From the NCBI GenBank assembly GCA_000433735.1, contig HF998290.1, positions 14,287 to 42,015 of the forward strand: a stretch of DNA of 27,729 nucleotides, read 5' to 3'. Made by a program: the position numbers and the translations under genes. Origin of the DNA: Clostridium sp. CAG:167 (GTDB lineage: Bacteria > Bacillota > Clostridia > Lachnospirales > Lachnospiraceae). Numbering within the stretch: position 1 is the first letter of the stretch; each line of letters begins with the position of its first letter. This document shows, in pieces, positions 1 through 7,988 of this stretch. The notes under the pieces are model-generated. The model was not told where the DNA came from. It searched no databases and saw nothing but the letters and a program-made list of their open reading frames with translations.

Positions 1-519
<519 letters not shown>

Positions 520-649
520 TTTATGTCCTCCTAGGGTTCTTTGTCTTTAACATCTTTTCTGATTGTACACTATTTCCGGGCAAAACACCATAGACAAAAT
601 ACATAAATAATCCAGCAAGTTTTGTAAACTTTGCATAAAGTATATTTTT
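520..649. other. Intergenic leader between the YitT gene and the ABC ATPase
   Basis: About 130 A+T-rich bases. It should hold the ATPase promoter, but I find no clean pair of boxes: TACAAT on the minus strand near 563-568 lacks a convincing -35 at the right distance. The end of the YitT gene can fold (GAGAGG / CCTCTC) but no T-run follows, so I do not call a terminator. Confidence 0.4.
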
Positions 650-1498
650 CTACAGAGAGGTAAATCCCTCTCCCCGGACTTCCCTGGCGTCACCGATAAT
701 GACAAAGGCCCTTTCATCACATTCCTTGATCAGCCCCAGCGCTTTTGTCAGTTCCTTTTTCTTTACCACACACAAAAGCACCTTTTTCCGTTCTTTTGAG
801 TATTTTCCAACTCCGTTTATCTCCGTCACACCATGAAGGAGTTCTTCCATCAGACAGCCGGCCACACCGTCTCCTTTGTCCGTGATAATATACAATGTCT
901 TGGCGAAATCCACTCCTGCCAGCATCCAGTCCAGCACTTTTGCCGTGAGAAACACTGCCACCACTGAATAGATTCCTCTTTCCAGTCCATATACCACAGT
1001 TCCCCAAAGCACGATTACACCATCCAGCACACCGATCACCGTGGATACGCTCCACCCCAGTTTCCCGCCACAAAAAAGGCTCCCCAGAAGATCCGTGCCT
1101 CCGGTAGATCCACCGGCCCGTATCACGAGTCCCAGTCCCACGCCGCTGATACCACCTCCAAGCAGCGCAGCTAAAAGCCTGTCATCTCCGGGGGTGCCAA
1201 GGGGCAGGACTGCCAGAAACAGGGAAAAGCACATCATTCCCCACAGACTTTTTCCCAGAAATGAGAATCCCTTCTTTTTCCAGCTATATAAAAAAAGCGG
1301 TATATTCAATACCAAAGTGGTCACCGACACCGGAATGGGCAGGATCCTGTTTAGCACAATGCCAATACCCGAAAACCCTCCTGTAACCATAGACTGGGGT
1401 TCATAGATCCACCGCACCGCCAACGCCATAAAAAAAGTACCTACGGCAGCCTGGCCATAGGTACTGATTTTACTGTATCTCTTCTTTGTCTTTACCAT
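650..1498 (-). CDS. YitT family membrane protein with C-terminal DUF2179 domain
   Basis: A 282-residue protein, the usual length for the YitT/DUF161 family. Several hydrophobic membrane segments fill roughly residues 12-200 with a family-like glycine-rich stretch (VTGGFSGIGIVL, then RAGGSTGGTDLLG). The last 80 residues form a soluble domain (YIITDKGDGVAGCLMEEL..., VKKKELTKALGLIKE) like DUF2179, a small cytosolic ligand-binding-like domain. The function of the family is not established. An earlier in-frame TTG at 1513 has no ribosome site; the ATG at 1498 is preceded by GGCGGTGG, so I prefer it. The gene overlaps the end of the upstream TagA-like gene by 29 bases, implying co-translation as third gene of the envelope operon. 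Confidence 0.85.
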   Translation of the reverse strand: MVKTKKRYSKISTYGQAAVGTFFMALAVRWIYEPQSMVTGGFSGIGIVLNRILPIPVSVTTLVLNIPLFLYSWKKKGFSFLGKSLWGMMCFSLFLAVLPLGTPGDDRLLAALLGGGISGVGLGLVIRAGGSTGGTDLLGSLFCGGKLGWSVSTVIGVLDGVIVLWGTVVYGLERGIYSVVAVFLTAKVLDWMLAGVDFAKTLYIITDKGDGVAGCLMEELLHGVTEINGVGKYSKERKKVLLCVVKKKELTKALGLIKECDERAFVIIGDAREVRGEGFTSL

Positions 1499-2237
1499 CT
1501 TTACCACCGCCAAACAATTTGTTTCTGGTAGTATAATGGTCCATCTTCCGGTTAAATATTCGCTTTCTAAAAAAATGAGCGTTAGGGATTTTGGCTACTC
1601 TCCGGTAGATCCATCCCAGATGCATTTTTTCAAATGCATTTGGCACATGTACATTGTCTCTCATAATGTGAGGCATGATACTGCCTGCCACAAAACAGAT
1701 TCTGGCATTTACTTTACTTTTATTATTCAGGATCCATTCTTCCTGCTCAGTGCTGTCCATAGACAAAAGGATCACATCCGGTATCTTCATATTGATATCA
1801 TTGATCAGTGCTTCTTCTGTCACATCTCCCTCTGCCACATACACACCCAGAACATTCTCATTCTTAAAATGCCTGGTCATAAACCGGAATACACTCTTTG
1901 CCTCTTTCTCATTTCTCAAAACCAGATAAAATGTTCGGTCCTGCAAAAGCTGGCACAGATCCAGCAGATTGTGGTAACTGACTACCATCCCGCCGGTTTC
2001 CAGCACTTCTACATGGTGAGCGGAAAGAATCGTCTTCTCCCCGGGTAATACCATGTCAGCTTCTTTCATAACTTCCTGTACCAGTTCATTTTCATCATAC
2101 ATATCGATGTAGTCCAGCGAAATCATATGGACTACATTCAAAACATCGTTAGCAAGATAAGAGGCTATTTCATCGTGAAATGTTTCCTGAGTAAAAAGGT
2201 CCAGTTCCATATCCATGATCTGCACTTTTGTTCCCAT
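1470..2237 (-). CDS. WecG/TagA/CpsF (GT26) family protein, degenerate
   Basis: A 255-residue protein resembling the GT26 glycosyltransferases that add N-acetylmannosamine to lipid-linked GlcNAc in wall teichoic acid synthesis. The family pattern can be followed: ADMVLP where the family has ADxVLPDG, PDVILLSM...EQEEWI where it has PDxxxVGLGxPxQExW, and a C-terminal basic amphipathic tail (HLGWIYRRVAKIP, then HFFRKRIF) like the membrane-targeting appendage of TagA. However, the Asp of PDG, shown as the key acid in Thermoanaerobacter TagA (Asp65), is replaced (PGEKT), the TPN-like motif reads SLD, and the GxPxQE motif reads MDSTEQE. A catalytically dead or repurposed paralogue is my inference. 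A clear GGAGGAG precedes the ATG. It sits 25 bases after the LytR-like gene and overlaps the YitT gene. Confidence 0.75.
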   Translation of the reverse strand: MGTKVQIMDMELDLFTQETFHDEIASYLANDVLNVVHMISLDYIDMYDENELVQEVMKEADMVLPGEKTILSAHHVEVLETGGMVVSYHNLLDLCQLLQDRTFYLVLRNEKEAKSVFRFMTRHFKNENVLGVYVAEGDVTEEALINDINMKIPDVILLSMDSTEQEEWILNNKSKVNARICFVAGSIMPHIMRDNVHVPNAFEKMHLGWIYRRVAKIPNAHFFRKRIFNRKMDHYTTRNKLFGGGKDGKDKEEIQ

Positions 2238-2262
2238 GATCTTTCTCCTCCAAATCTAGTTA

Positions 2263-3405
2263 CTACTCCAATGCTGCATCGGTTCCCAATACAACCACGA
2301 TATCCGCACTCTGCCAGTCCGGATTCTGTGACAATTCCGATTTTGACTTAATGGCAGCATTTTTATAATAATTCAAAAGTGGTTTACCCCACTCAGTTTT
2401 CTTTGCATAAATGGTCGTGGACGTCTGTTTGATACCGGTGTAATTTCCCACTCCGGTAACAGTATAACCGTCCGCTGTCATCTTGTTCTGATAAGAAGAT
2501 GCCAGTCCGTTGATAGCACTTCCGTTAGCGATCCAGATCTTCTTGCCAAGAGCCGCCGAAGAGGAGGAGGAAGTTTTGCACAAATCTCCTTTGATCACAG
2601 TCTGAGGTGCCGTGTAGGCATCTGCCTCCCATATATTATTGACCATTTTCCTTGTTTTTTTACCATTCAGTTCAAAAACACCGGAGGTCTTTGTCCCAAA
2701 AGCACCGTGGACACGGATGTATTCCTGGTTTACCTGTGCCAGACTGGAAGCGTACTTCTGTTTCTGGGACAGAGTAGTATCACTGATGAGATTATCCCAG
2801 CAGCTGTCCATAAGATCTTCAACATCCCCTTTGTCCTTTAATTTGGCCAAAACAGAAGCCGCCGGTTTGTACAAAGGCTCCTTGTTCGATTTTTTCTCAA
2901 AATATTTATCAAACTCTTCTGTCGGCATAGCTGTGAAATATCCGATGTCCACATCCATGATGTCCTGCAGGATCAAAATACCATACTCATATGCCACATC
3001 ACCGGTGAAATATTCATTTATATCTGACAGTTTTGCCACCTGCGGCAATTTCTGGCTGACTTTGATCAGATCGCTGTAAGTATCTGTCGATATAGTGATC
3101 TGGGTATTGGCAGGAATCGTCACATAAGAAAGATTCTTTGTATTTTCGTCAAATAGTTCCAGTACTACTGCCTTGATCTTTTTTGTCTTTTCATCATAGC
3201 TGTAAATCAGATTGCTGGACTCGTTTCCTGTATTTACCGTAATTGCATGGGTATACTGAGTACTGCGCTCCGTCCGACCGGTCTTGTTGTAATACAGCAT
3301 GGTAAGATAATAACTAAGCACTCCTACCACAACAAATAAAAGCATAACCCCCAGTGTTTTTAAAAAATTCCTCAGGATAATCATTCCAATACTTTTTTTC
3401 TTCAT
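2263..3405 (-). CDS. Membrane-anchored LCP-like protein with LytR C-terminal (LytR_C) domain
   Basis: A 380-residue protein: short basic N-terminus, one membrane segment (about residues 15-37, LGVMLLFVVVGVLSYYLTML), an extracellular domain resembling LytR-CpsA-Psr (about 50-270), a Ser-rich linker, and a LytR_C domain (about 290-378: KIWIANGSAINGLA, DGYTVTGVG, ADIVVVLGTDAALE). LCP enzymes move teichoic acids or capsule from lipid carrier to peptidoglycan. Here the hallmark SIPRDT motif reads TIPANT, so the lipid-pyrophosphate-binding arginine is absent, which argues against normal transferase activity. A longer frame begins at 3474, but the GGAGG at 3411-3415 places the start at the ATG at 3405. 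First gene of the operon, driven by the promoter at 3454-3482. Confidence 0.78.
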   Translation of the reverse strand: MKKKSIGMIILRNFLKTLGVMLLFVVVGVLSYYLTMLYYNKTGRTERSTQYTHAITVNTGNESSNLIYSYDEKTKKIKAVVLELFDENTKNLSYVTIPANTQITISTDTYSDLIKVSQKLPQVAKLSDINEYFTGDVAYEYGILILQDIMDVDIGYFTAMPTEEFDKYFEKKSNKEPLYKPAASVLAKLKDKGDVEDLMDSCWDNLISDTTLSQKQKYASSLAQVNQEYIRVHGAFGTKTSGVFELNGKKTRKMVNNIWEADAYTAPQTVIKGDLCKTSSSSSAALGKKIWIANGSAINGLASSYQNKMTADGYTVTGVGNYTGIKQTSTTIYAKKTEWGKPLLNYYKNAAIKSKSELSQNPDWQSADIVVVLGTDAALE

Positions 3406-3453
3406 TCTATCCTCCAACACACGAAATTGTTTTGTGTTTGCACATGTCTTTTT

Positions 3454-3482
3454 ATTATAGCAGATTGCTTTCAATTATACAA
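3454..3482 (-). promoter_or_regulatory. Sigma-A type promoter of the LCP/TagA/YitT operon
   Basis: On the minus strand, TTGTAT (3482-3477), a 17-base spacer, and a perfect TATAAT (3459-3454), about 50 bases before the LCP-like start. It stands back to back with the plus-strand promoter at 3486-3514. Confidence 0.7.
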
Positions 3483-3485
3483 GCA

Positions 3486-3514
3486 TTGAAAGATTGTATC
3501 TTTTCCATTAAAAT
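3486..3514 (+). promoter_or_regulatory. Sigma-A type promoter of the NusG_II-Gx-SDR genes
   Basis: TTGAAA (3486-3491), a 17-base spacer and TAAAAT (3509-3514), about 30 bases before the NusG_II start. Its -35 box lies three bases from the -35 box of the divergent promoter. Confidence 0.65.
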
Positions 3515-3547
3515 ATGTAGTAATTAAAATTTTGCGAGGTTTTGAAA

Positions 3548-3943
3548 TTGACAGGCATAAAAAAAAAGGATATATTTTTTCTCATCTTTCTTTCTCTGTC
3601 AGGCATGATCCTTATGTGGTGCCTGTATTTTGTTCCTGATAAAAGCCACTCATCACTTTCCCTTATTGTGCGGCAAAACGGCAAAGTGATCGAGACGCTT
3701 TCTCTGGATCAGAATATAACCCGGACCGTTTCTTCTCATCAGGGACATACCAATGTATTCCAGATCCAGGACGGACTTGTTACGATGAAACAGGCCGACT
3801 GCGGCGATCACACTTGTGTAAATACCGGCTCCATCTCCCGGGCAGGACAAAGTATTGTCTGCCTTCCCAACAAACTGGTACTGCAGATTGAAGCAGGCTC
3901 CGGGAAAAACGAAGGCGACACACCGGACGCTGTTGTCCACTGA
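3548..3943 (+). CDS. NusG domain II-containing membrane-anchored protein
   Basis: A roughly 131-residue protein with one N-terminal membrane segment (FFLIFLSLSGMILMWCLYF) followed by an extracytoplasmic beta-rich domain of the NusG_II family (PF07009 type). The diagnostic end is visible: CGDHTCVNTGSISRAGQ then IVCLPNKLVLQIE, with three conserved cysteines. Its function is unknown; in many Firmicutes such genes sit beside Gx transporter genes, as here (29 bases apart). Two TTG codons can start it: 3542 lies only 2 bases from the GAGG at 3536-3539, while 3548 is 8 bases away, so I prefer 3548; the choice adds or removes two residues. It is not the elongation factor NusG itself, since the NGN and KOW domains are absent. 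Confidence 0.8.
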   Translation: MTGIKKKDIFFLIFLSLSGMILMWCLYFVPDKSHSSLSLIVRQNGKVIETLSLDQNITRTVSSHQGHTNVFQIQDGLVTMKQADCGDHTCVNTGSISRAGQSIVCLPNKLVLQIEAGSGKNEGDTPDAVVH

Positions 3944-3972
3944 CAGTCAGATTATAGAAAGGAGGAGCTCTT

Positions 3973-4481
3973 TTGAAGCATCGTTCTATCCACACGGTGG
4001 CGGAATTATCCATCTATGTGGCTTTAGCGTTTATCTTCGGCTACCTGGAAAATCTTTTTCCCATTCCCATGCCGGTTCCCGGCATGAAACTGGGATTTGC
4101 CAATGTGATCACTGTGATCGTTCTATACCGGAGAAATTTCAGGGACGCTTTGCTCGTTTCCCTTCTTCGGATTATTTTGAATGCCTTTACATTTGGAAGT
4201 CTCTTCAGTTTGCTGTACAGCCTGGCAGGCAGTCTGTTAAGTCTGTTTGTTATGACTCTTATAAAAGAAAAACCTCCCTGGCCCCGGTCAGTGTCAGTGT
4301 TGCCGGCGGTGTCGGTCCTGCCGGCGTTATCTGCCACACCCTGGGACAATTTATAACCGCTGGTCTTTTGGTGGGTTTCCCGGCACTGATTTACTATGCC
4401 CCTCTTCTTTATTTTGCCGGTCTTATTTCTGGTATTTTGATCGGGATCCTGTGCAATTGTGTCTTGAATCTTGTCCCATAA
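3973..4481 (+). pseudogene. Gx transporter family protein (Hpre_diP_synt_I), disrupted by a one-base frameshift
   Basis: Two frames together encode one 169-residue membrane protein of the family once called heptaprenyl diphosphate synthase component I, now grouped with ECF-like Gx proteins. The first frame starts at a TTG at 3973 (GGAGG at 3961-3965) and gives 100 good residues (PMPVPGMKLGFANVITVIVL, LYSLAGSLLSLFVM). It then runs into 27 unrelated residues and stops at 4356. The remainder (SVAGGV, CHTLGQFITAGLLV, GLISGILIGIL) continues in the -1 frame to 4481. One extra A in the A5 run at 4268-4272 would restore the frame exactly (IKEK then TSLAP). Inference: a true pseudogene, a homopolymer sequencing error, or -1 slippage on AAA. 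An imperfect 18-base duplication follows at 4302-4337. Confidence 0.82.
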
Positions 4482-4547
4482 TCGACTACAATAGATGTCA
4501 GAAATAAAAAAGATATTTTTATATCTTATTGATTTGGAGGAATTTTT

Positions 4548-5261
4548 ATGCTGAATGCAATTATTACCGGCGCCACCGGCGGCATTGGAAGTGCCATCGC
4601 CCGCCGTCTGGCAGATGGAGGATACCGTGTTGTTCTGCTTGGCAACAAATCCGCCGACAGTCTCGATAAACTTCAAAAACGCACTTGCTCTCCTTTGGCA
4701 CTGCGTGGCAACCTTGGCAATCCTTCCACCGTTGACAATCTGATCAAACAGGCTATGGATCTTCTCGGCAATGTTGACCTGTTTGTAAACTGTGCCGGCA
4801 TTTCCCATGTAGGACTGATTACAGAAGAATCCAATGAGGGATGGGCAGAGATTCTGGATGCTAATCTTTCATCCACTTTTTACTGTAGCCGTGCCATCGT
4901 TCCTTATATGATCCGGGAACAAAAAGGACGCATCCTGAACATTTCCTCCGTATGGGGCAATGTAGGTGCGTCCTGTGAAGTTGCGTATTCAGCCACTAAA
5001 GGCGGCATCAATGCTTTTACGAAAGCACTGGCAAAAGAACTGGCTCCCAGCGGCATCGCTGTCAATGCGCTGGCGTGTGGTATCATCGACACACCGATGA
5101 ACCAGTGTTTTTCCCCGGATGAGATCCAGGAAATCTGTGATGAGATTCCGGCTGGCCGTATGGGAAATCCGGAAGAAGTCGGTGAAATGGCCTTTCTTCT
5201 TGCCCAGGCTCCTATTTACCTCACCGGCCAGATCATCACTTTGGATGGCGGATGGATCTGA
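4548..5261 (+). CDS. Short-chain dehydrogenase/reductase (FabG/YmfI-like)
   Basis: A 237-residue classical SDR. Seen: cofactor loop TGATGGIG (7-14), NCAG (81-84), Asn106, Ser134, and the YxxxK pair Tyr147/Lys151 (AYSATKGG), then a C-terminal LTGQIITLDGGW. All catalytic residues are present, so it should be an active NAD(P)-dependent reductase. The family includes FabG (3-oxoacyl-ACP reductase) and YmfI (reduction of the aminopentanone on elongation factor P); the sequence does not let me choose. The ATG follows GGAGG by seven bases. It lies 66 bases after the Gx gene and probably shares its transcript. Its TGA directly abuts the stop codon of the convergent mnmA. Confidence 0.85.
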   Translation: MLNAIITGATGGIGSAIARRLADGGYRVVLLGNKSADSLDKLQKRTCSPLALRGNLGNPSTVDNLIKQAMDLLGNVDLFVNCAGISHVGLITEESNEGWAEILDANLSSTFYCSRAIVPYMIREQKGRILNISSVWGNVGASCEVAYSATKGGINAFTKALAKELAPSGIAVNALACGIIDTPMNQCFSPDEIQEICDEIPAGRMGNPEEVGEMAFLLAQAPIYLTGQIITLDGGWI

Positions 5262-6344
5262 TCATCTCACGATGGTTCCACCGCCCAGTACATACTGCTC
5301 GTCATAAAGCACCAGTGCCTGTCCCGGTGTAACAGCTCTTACCGGTTCCGGGAAAGATAAGGAAAGCGAGTCTTTTCCTACACCGGTAATGACAGCTCTG
5401 GCTCCCCCATGACTATATCGGATCTTGGCTATTACTTCCTGGCCCTCTTCAAAATGATACACAGCCATACAATTTATCTTGCATGCTTCCAGATGATCGG
5501 TAAACACATCGCTTCCTTTTCCCAGTACCACTTCATTAGTATCCGGCCGTATCTGAACCACAAACACCGGTTCTCCAAATGCGATGCCGAGACCTTTTCT
5601 CTGTCCAATGGTGTAATGTCCGATCCCCTTGTGGATTCCCAGAACATTTCCCTCCAGATCTACGAAATTTCCCTCTTTTTCTTTGACGCCTGTTTCTGTC
5701 TCTACAAAAGAGGCATAATCTCCGTCCGGCACAAAACAGATATCCTGGCTGTCCGGTTTATGTGCTACCAGGAGATTTTCCCGCTCAGCAATCTCGCGGA
5801 TCTTTTCCTTTTCATAATCTCCCACCGGAAACAAAGTACGGGACAACTGTTCCTGGGTCAAATTGTACAAAGCATAGGTCTGGTCTTTGCGCACCGAAAC
5901 AGATCGGCGAAGTGCATATCTGCCATTCTCCAATCTCTCTATTTTGGCATAGTGTCCAGTCGCTATGTAATCGGCTCCGATAGCCAGACTTTTATGCAGC
6001 ATGGATTCCCATTTTACATATCGGTTGCAGGCAATGCACGGATTTGGTGTGCGCCCCTGACGATATTCTTTTACAAAATAGTCAATAACATTTTCCTGAA
6101 ATTCCTTGCGAAAATTCATTACATAATAGGGAATCCCCAACTGGTTTGCTACCCTTCTGGCATCTTCCACGGCGCTGAGACCACAGCATCCCCCCTCATG
6201 TTCCAGGGTGCAGGCATCTTCCTCCTGCCAGATCTGCATCGTCACACCGATCACATCATATCCTTGTTTTTTTAAAAGATAGGCAGCCACAGAGGAATCT
6301 ACCCCGCCGGACATGCCTACCACAACTGTCTTATTCTTCATCAT
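5262..6344 (-). CDS. mnmA: tRNA-specific 2-thiouridylase MnmA
   Basis: A 360-residue cytosolic enzyme that thiolates uridine-34 in the wobble position of Lys, Glu and Gln tRNAs. Seen: PP-loop GMSGGVDSS near the N-terminus, catalytic Cys at about 103 in NPCIACNRYVKW, GHYA, the second Cys at about 203 in DSQDICFVPDGDY, and C-terminal TIGQRKGLGIAFGEPVFV. Length and all key residues are normal. The frame runs back to 6368, but the ATG at 6344 lies a suitable distance after AAAGG; it overlaps nifU by 14 bases. Third gene of the nifS-nifU-mnmA operon, fitting NifS as the sulfur donor, as a dedicated desulfurase is for MnmA in Bacillus. Confidence 0.97.
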   Translation of the reverse strand: MMKNKTVVVGMSGGVDSSVAAYLLKKQGYDVIGVTMQIWQEEDACTLEHEGGCCGLSAVEDARRVANQLGIPYYVMNFRKEFQENVIDYFVKEYRQGRTPNPCIACNRYVKWESMLHKSLAIGADYIATGHYAKIERLENGRYALRRSVSVRKDQTYALYNLTQEQLSRTLFPVGDYEKEKIREIAERENLLVAHKPDSQDICFVPDGDYASFVETETGVKEKEGNFVDLEGNVLGIHKGIGHYTIGQRKGLGIAFGEPVFVVQIRPDTNEVVLGKGSDVFTDHLEACKINCMAVYHFEEGQEVIAKIRYSHGGARAVITGVGKDSLSLSFPEPVRAVTPGQALVLYDEQYVLGGGTIVR

Positions 6345-6756
6345 TAATATCTGCCTTTGGCTTTTCAAGACCTTCTATCTTGATGCCATGTTTTTCTGCA
6401 TAATCCCACAATGCTGCATGGATTGCTTCCTCTGCCAGCAGAGAGCAATGTACTTTTACCGGCGGAAGTCCATCCAGTGCTTCCATAACCGCTTTATTGG
6501 TTACTTCAAGCGCTTCATAGATGGTCTTTCCTTTTACAAGTTCTGTGGCCATACTGCTGGTAGCTACCGCTGCACCACATCCAAAAGTCTTGAACTTGCA
6601 CTCTTTAATGATCTTTGTATCTTCGTCGATATCCAGATACATTCTCATAATATCGCCGCATTTTGCATTTCCCACTGTTCCTACACCGCTGGCGTTCTCA
6701 ATCTCGCCCACATTTCTCGGATTGGAAAAATGATCCATAACTTTTTCACTGTACAT
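6331..6756 (-). CDS. nifU: NifU/IscU-like Fe-S cluster scaffold
   Basis: A 141-residue U-type scaffold on which Fe-S clusters are built. Three conserved cysteines are visible: Cys34 in NAKCGD, Cys60 in TFGCGAAVATSS and Cys104 in VHCSLLAEEAI. The Asp after the first Cys is also present. The C-terminus ends in a short acidic tail (KADINDEE). The start codon shares a base with the nifS stop (TAATG), a sign of coupled translation; the ribosome site AAAGGAG lies inside nifS. It is the single-domain form, without the C-terminal Nfu and ferredoxin domains of Azotobacter NifU. It works with the NifS encoded just upstream. Confidence 0.95.
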   Translation of the reverse strand: MYSEKVMDHFSNPRNVGEIENASGVGTVGNAKCGDIMRMYLDIDEDTKIIKECKFKTFGCGAAVATSSMATELVKGKTIYEALEVTNKAVMEALDGLPPVKVHCSLLAEEAIHAALWDYAEKHGIKIEGLEKPKADINDEE

Positions 6757-7937
6757 TATTTATTCTCCTTTACAAAATCCTCGTATAATGGTGACATACT
6801 GCGCAGTCTCTCTACAATACTCTTCAGATTGTCTACTACGAAATCTGCGTCTTCTTTGGTGGTATCTTCAGAAATAGTCAGTCGAAGTGAACCATGTGCA
6901 ATCTCGTGTGGAAGTCCAATGGCCAAAAGCACATGTGACGGGTCCAGAGATCCGCTGGTGCAGGCAGAACCACTGGATGCACAGATTCCCTTCTGATCCA
7001 GCATGATCAAAAGTGACTCTCCTTCAATAAAACGGAAGCAGATGTTGATGTTGTTTGGAAGACGGTTCTCTCTATGTCCGTTCACTTTAATATATGGAAT
7101 TTCTTTTTCTACACGGGCAATAAGATAATCTCTTACTTCTGTCTCTTTGACTGCATTTGCCTCTAACTGTTCCATGGCAATCCGTGCTGCCTCCCCCATT
7201 CCTACAATTCCCGGTACATTGTGTGTTCCGGCACGACGGGAGCGTTCCTGGGCTCCACCATGAATAAAGGATCCCAGTTTTAATCCGTTTCTCATATACA
7301 TAAAGCCAATGCCCTTTGGTCCATGGAACTTATGTCCGCTGGCACTGAGCATATCAATGTGCATTTCCTGTACATCAATCGGCACATGACCAAATGCCTG
7401 CACCGCATCGGTGTGAAATAATACACCATGTTTCTCGGCAATCTCACCAATCTCTTTGATTGGCTCAATGGTTCCGATCTCGTTGTTTGCAAACATAATG
7501 GAGATCAAAATCGTGTCCGGACGGATTGCTTCTTCTACCTTCTCCGGTGAGACGGTTCCATTTTCATCTACCGGCAGATATGTCACTTCATATCCATGTC
7601 TCTCCAGCCATCCACAGGTGTGCAAAACTGCATGATGCTCAATCGCTGATGTAATAATATGTTTTCCTTTATTTTTATAAGCTTCTGCTGTGGCTTTGAT
7701 GGCCCAGTTGTCAGCCTCACTGCCGCCACCGGTAAAATAAATCTCTGCCGCTTTGGCATTTAACGCACCGGCAATTATGTCTCTGGCATCATCCACTGCC
7801 TTTTTAGCTTCTCCTGCAAAACTATATACACTGGAAGGATTGGAATAATTCTCCATAAAATACGGTTTCATCTTTTCAAAAACTTCCGGTTTCACAGCCG
7901 TCGTAGCTGCATTGTCCATGTAAATTAACTTGCTCAT
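6756..7937 (-). CDS. nifS: Cysteine desulfurase NifS/IscS family
   Basis: A 393-residue PLP enzyme that takes sulfur from cysteine and hands it to scaffolds or thiolases. Seen: MDNAATT at the N-terminus, HTDAVQAFG, the PLP lysine at 203 in SASGHKFHGPKG, and the active-site Cys326 in SSGSACTSG on the long mobile loop typical of group I desulfurases. The length is normal. The ATG follows a GGAGG-type site. First gene of the operon with nifU and mnmA, so it likely supplies both Fe-S assembly and tRNA thiolation. No Rrf2/IscR regulator gene is adjacent, but the promoter is bracketed by a direct repeat (see 7989-8049). Confidence 0.96.
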   Translation of the reverse strand: MSKLIYMDNAATTAVKPEVFEKMKPYFMENYSNPSSVYSFAGEAKKAVDDARDIIAGALNAKAAEIYFTGGGSEADNWAIKATAEAYKNKGKHIITSAIEHHAVLHTCGWLERHGYEVTYLPVDENGTVSPEKVEEAIRPDTILISIMFANNEIGTIEPIKEIGEIAEKHGVLFHTDAVQAFGHVPIDVQEMHIDMLSASGHKFHGPKGIGFMYMRNGLKLGSFIHGGAQERSRRAGTHNVPGIVGMGEAARIAMEQLEANAVKETEVRDYLIARVEKEIPYIKVNGHRENRLPNNINICFRFIEGESLLIMLDQKGICASSGSACTSGSLDPSHVLLAIGLPHEIAHGSLRLTISEDTTKEDADFVVDNLKSIVERLRSMSPLYEDFVKENK

Positions 7938-7988
7938 ATCGAACCTCCAATCTATTTCTATGCAATTCCTATTATCTCGATAGGATTT

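Noticed and set aside
650..700. Hairpin GAGAGG/CCTCTC at the end of the YitT gene as a terminator
   Set aside because: It is followed by A-rich rather than T-rich sequence on the transcribed strand.
3405..3474. Extended N-termini offered by the longest frames (for example LCP-like, DUF1385, argH, CPBP, M23)
   Set aside because: In each case a GGAGG-type site sits just before a later start, so the extra residues are 5' leader read in frame.
3855..4481. A 208-codon frame taken as a separate gene
   Set aside because: Only its C-terminal third is meaningful, and that part is the tail of the frameshifted Gx gene; the N-terminal part is out-of-frame reading of NusG_II and Gx.
5409..6275. A 288-codon plus-strand open frame opposite mnmA
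   Set aside because: Same reasoning: full overlap with a conserved gene and no domain or ribosome site.
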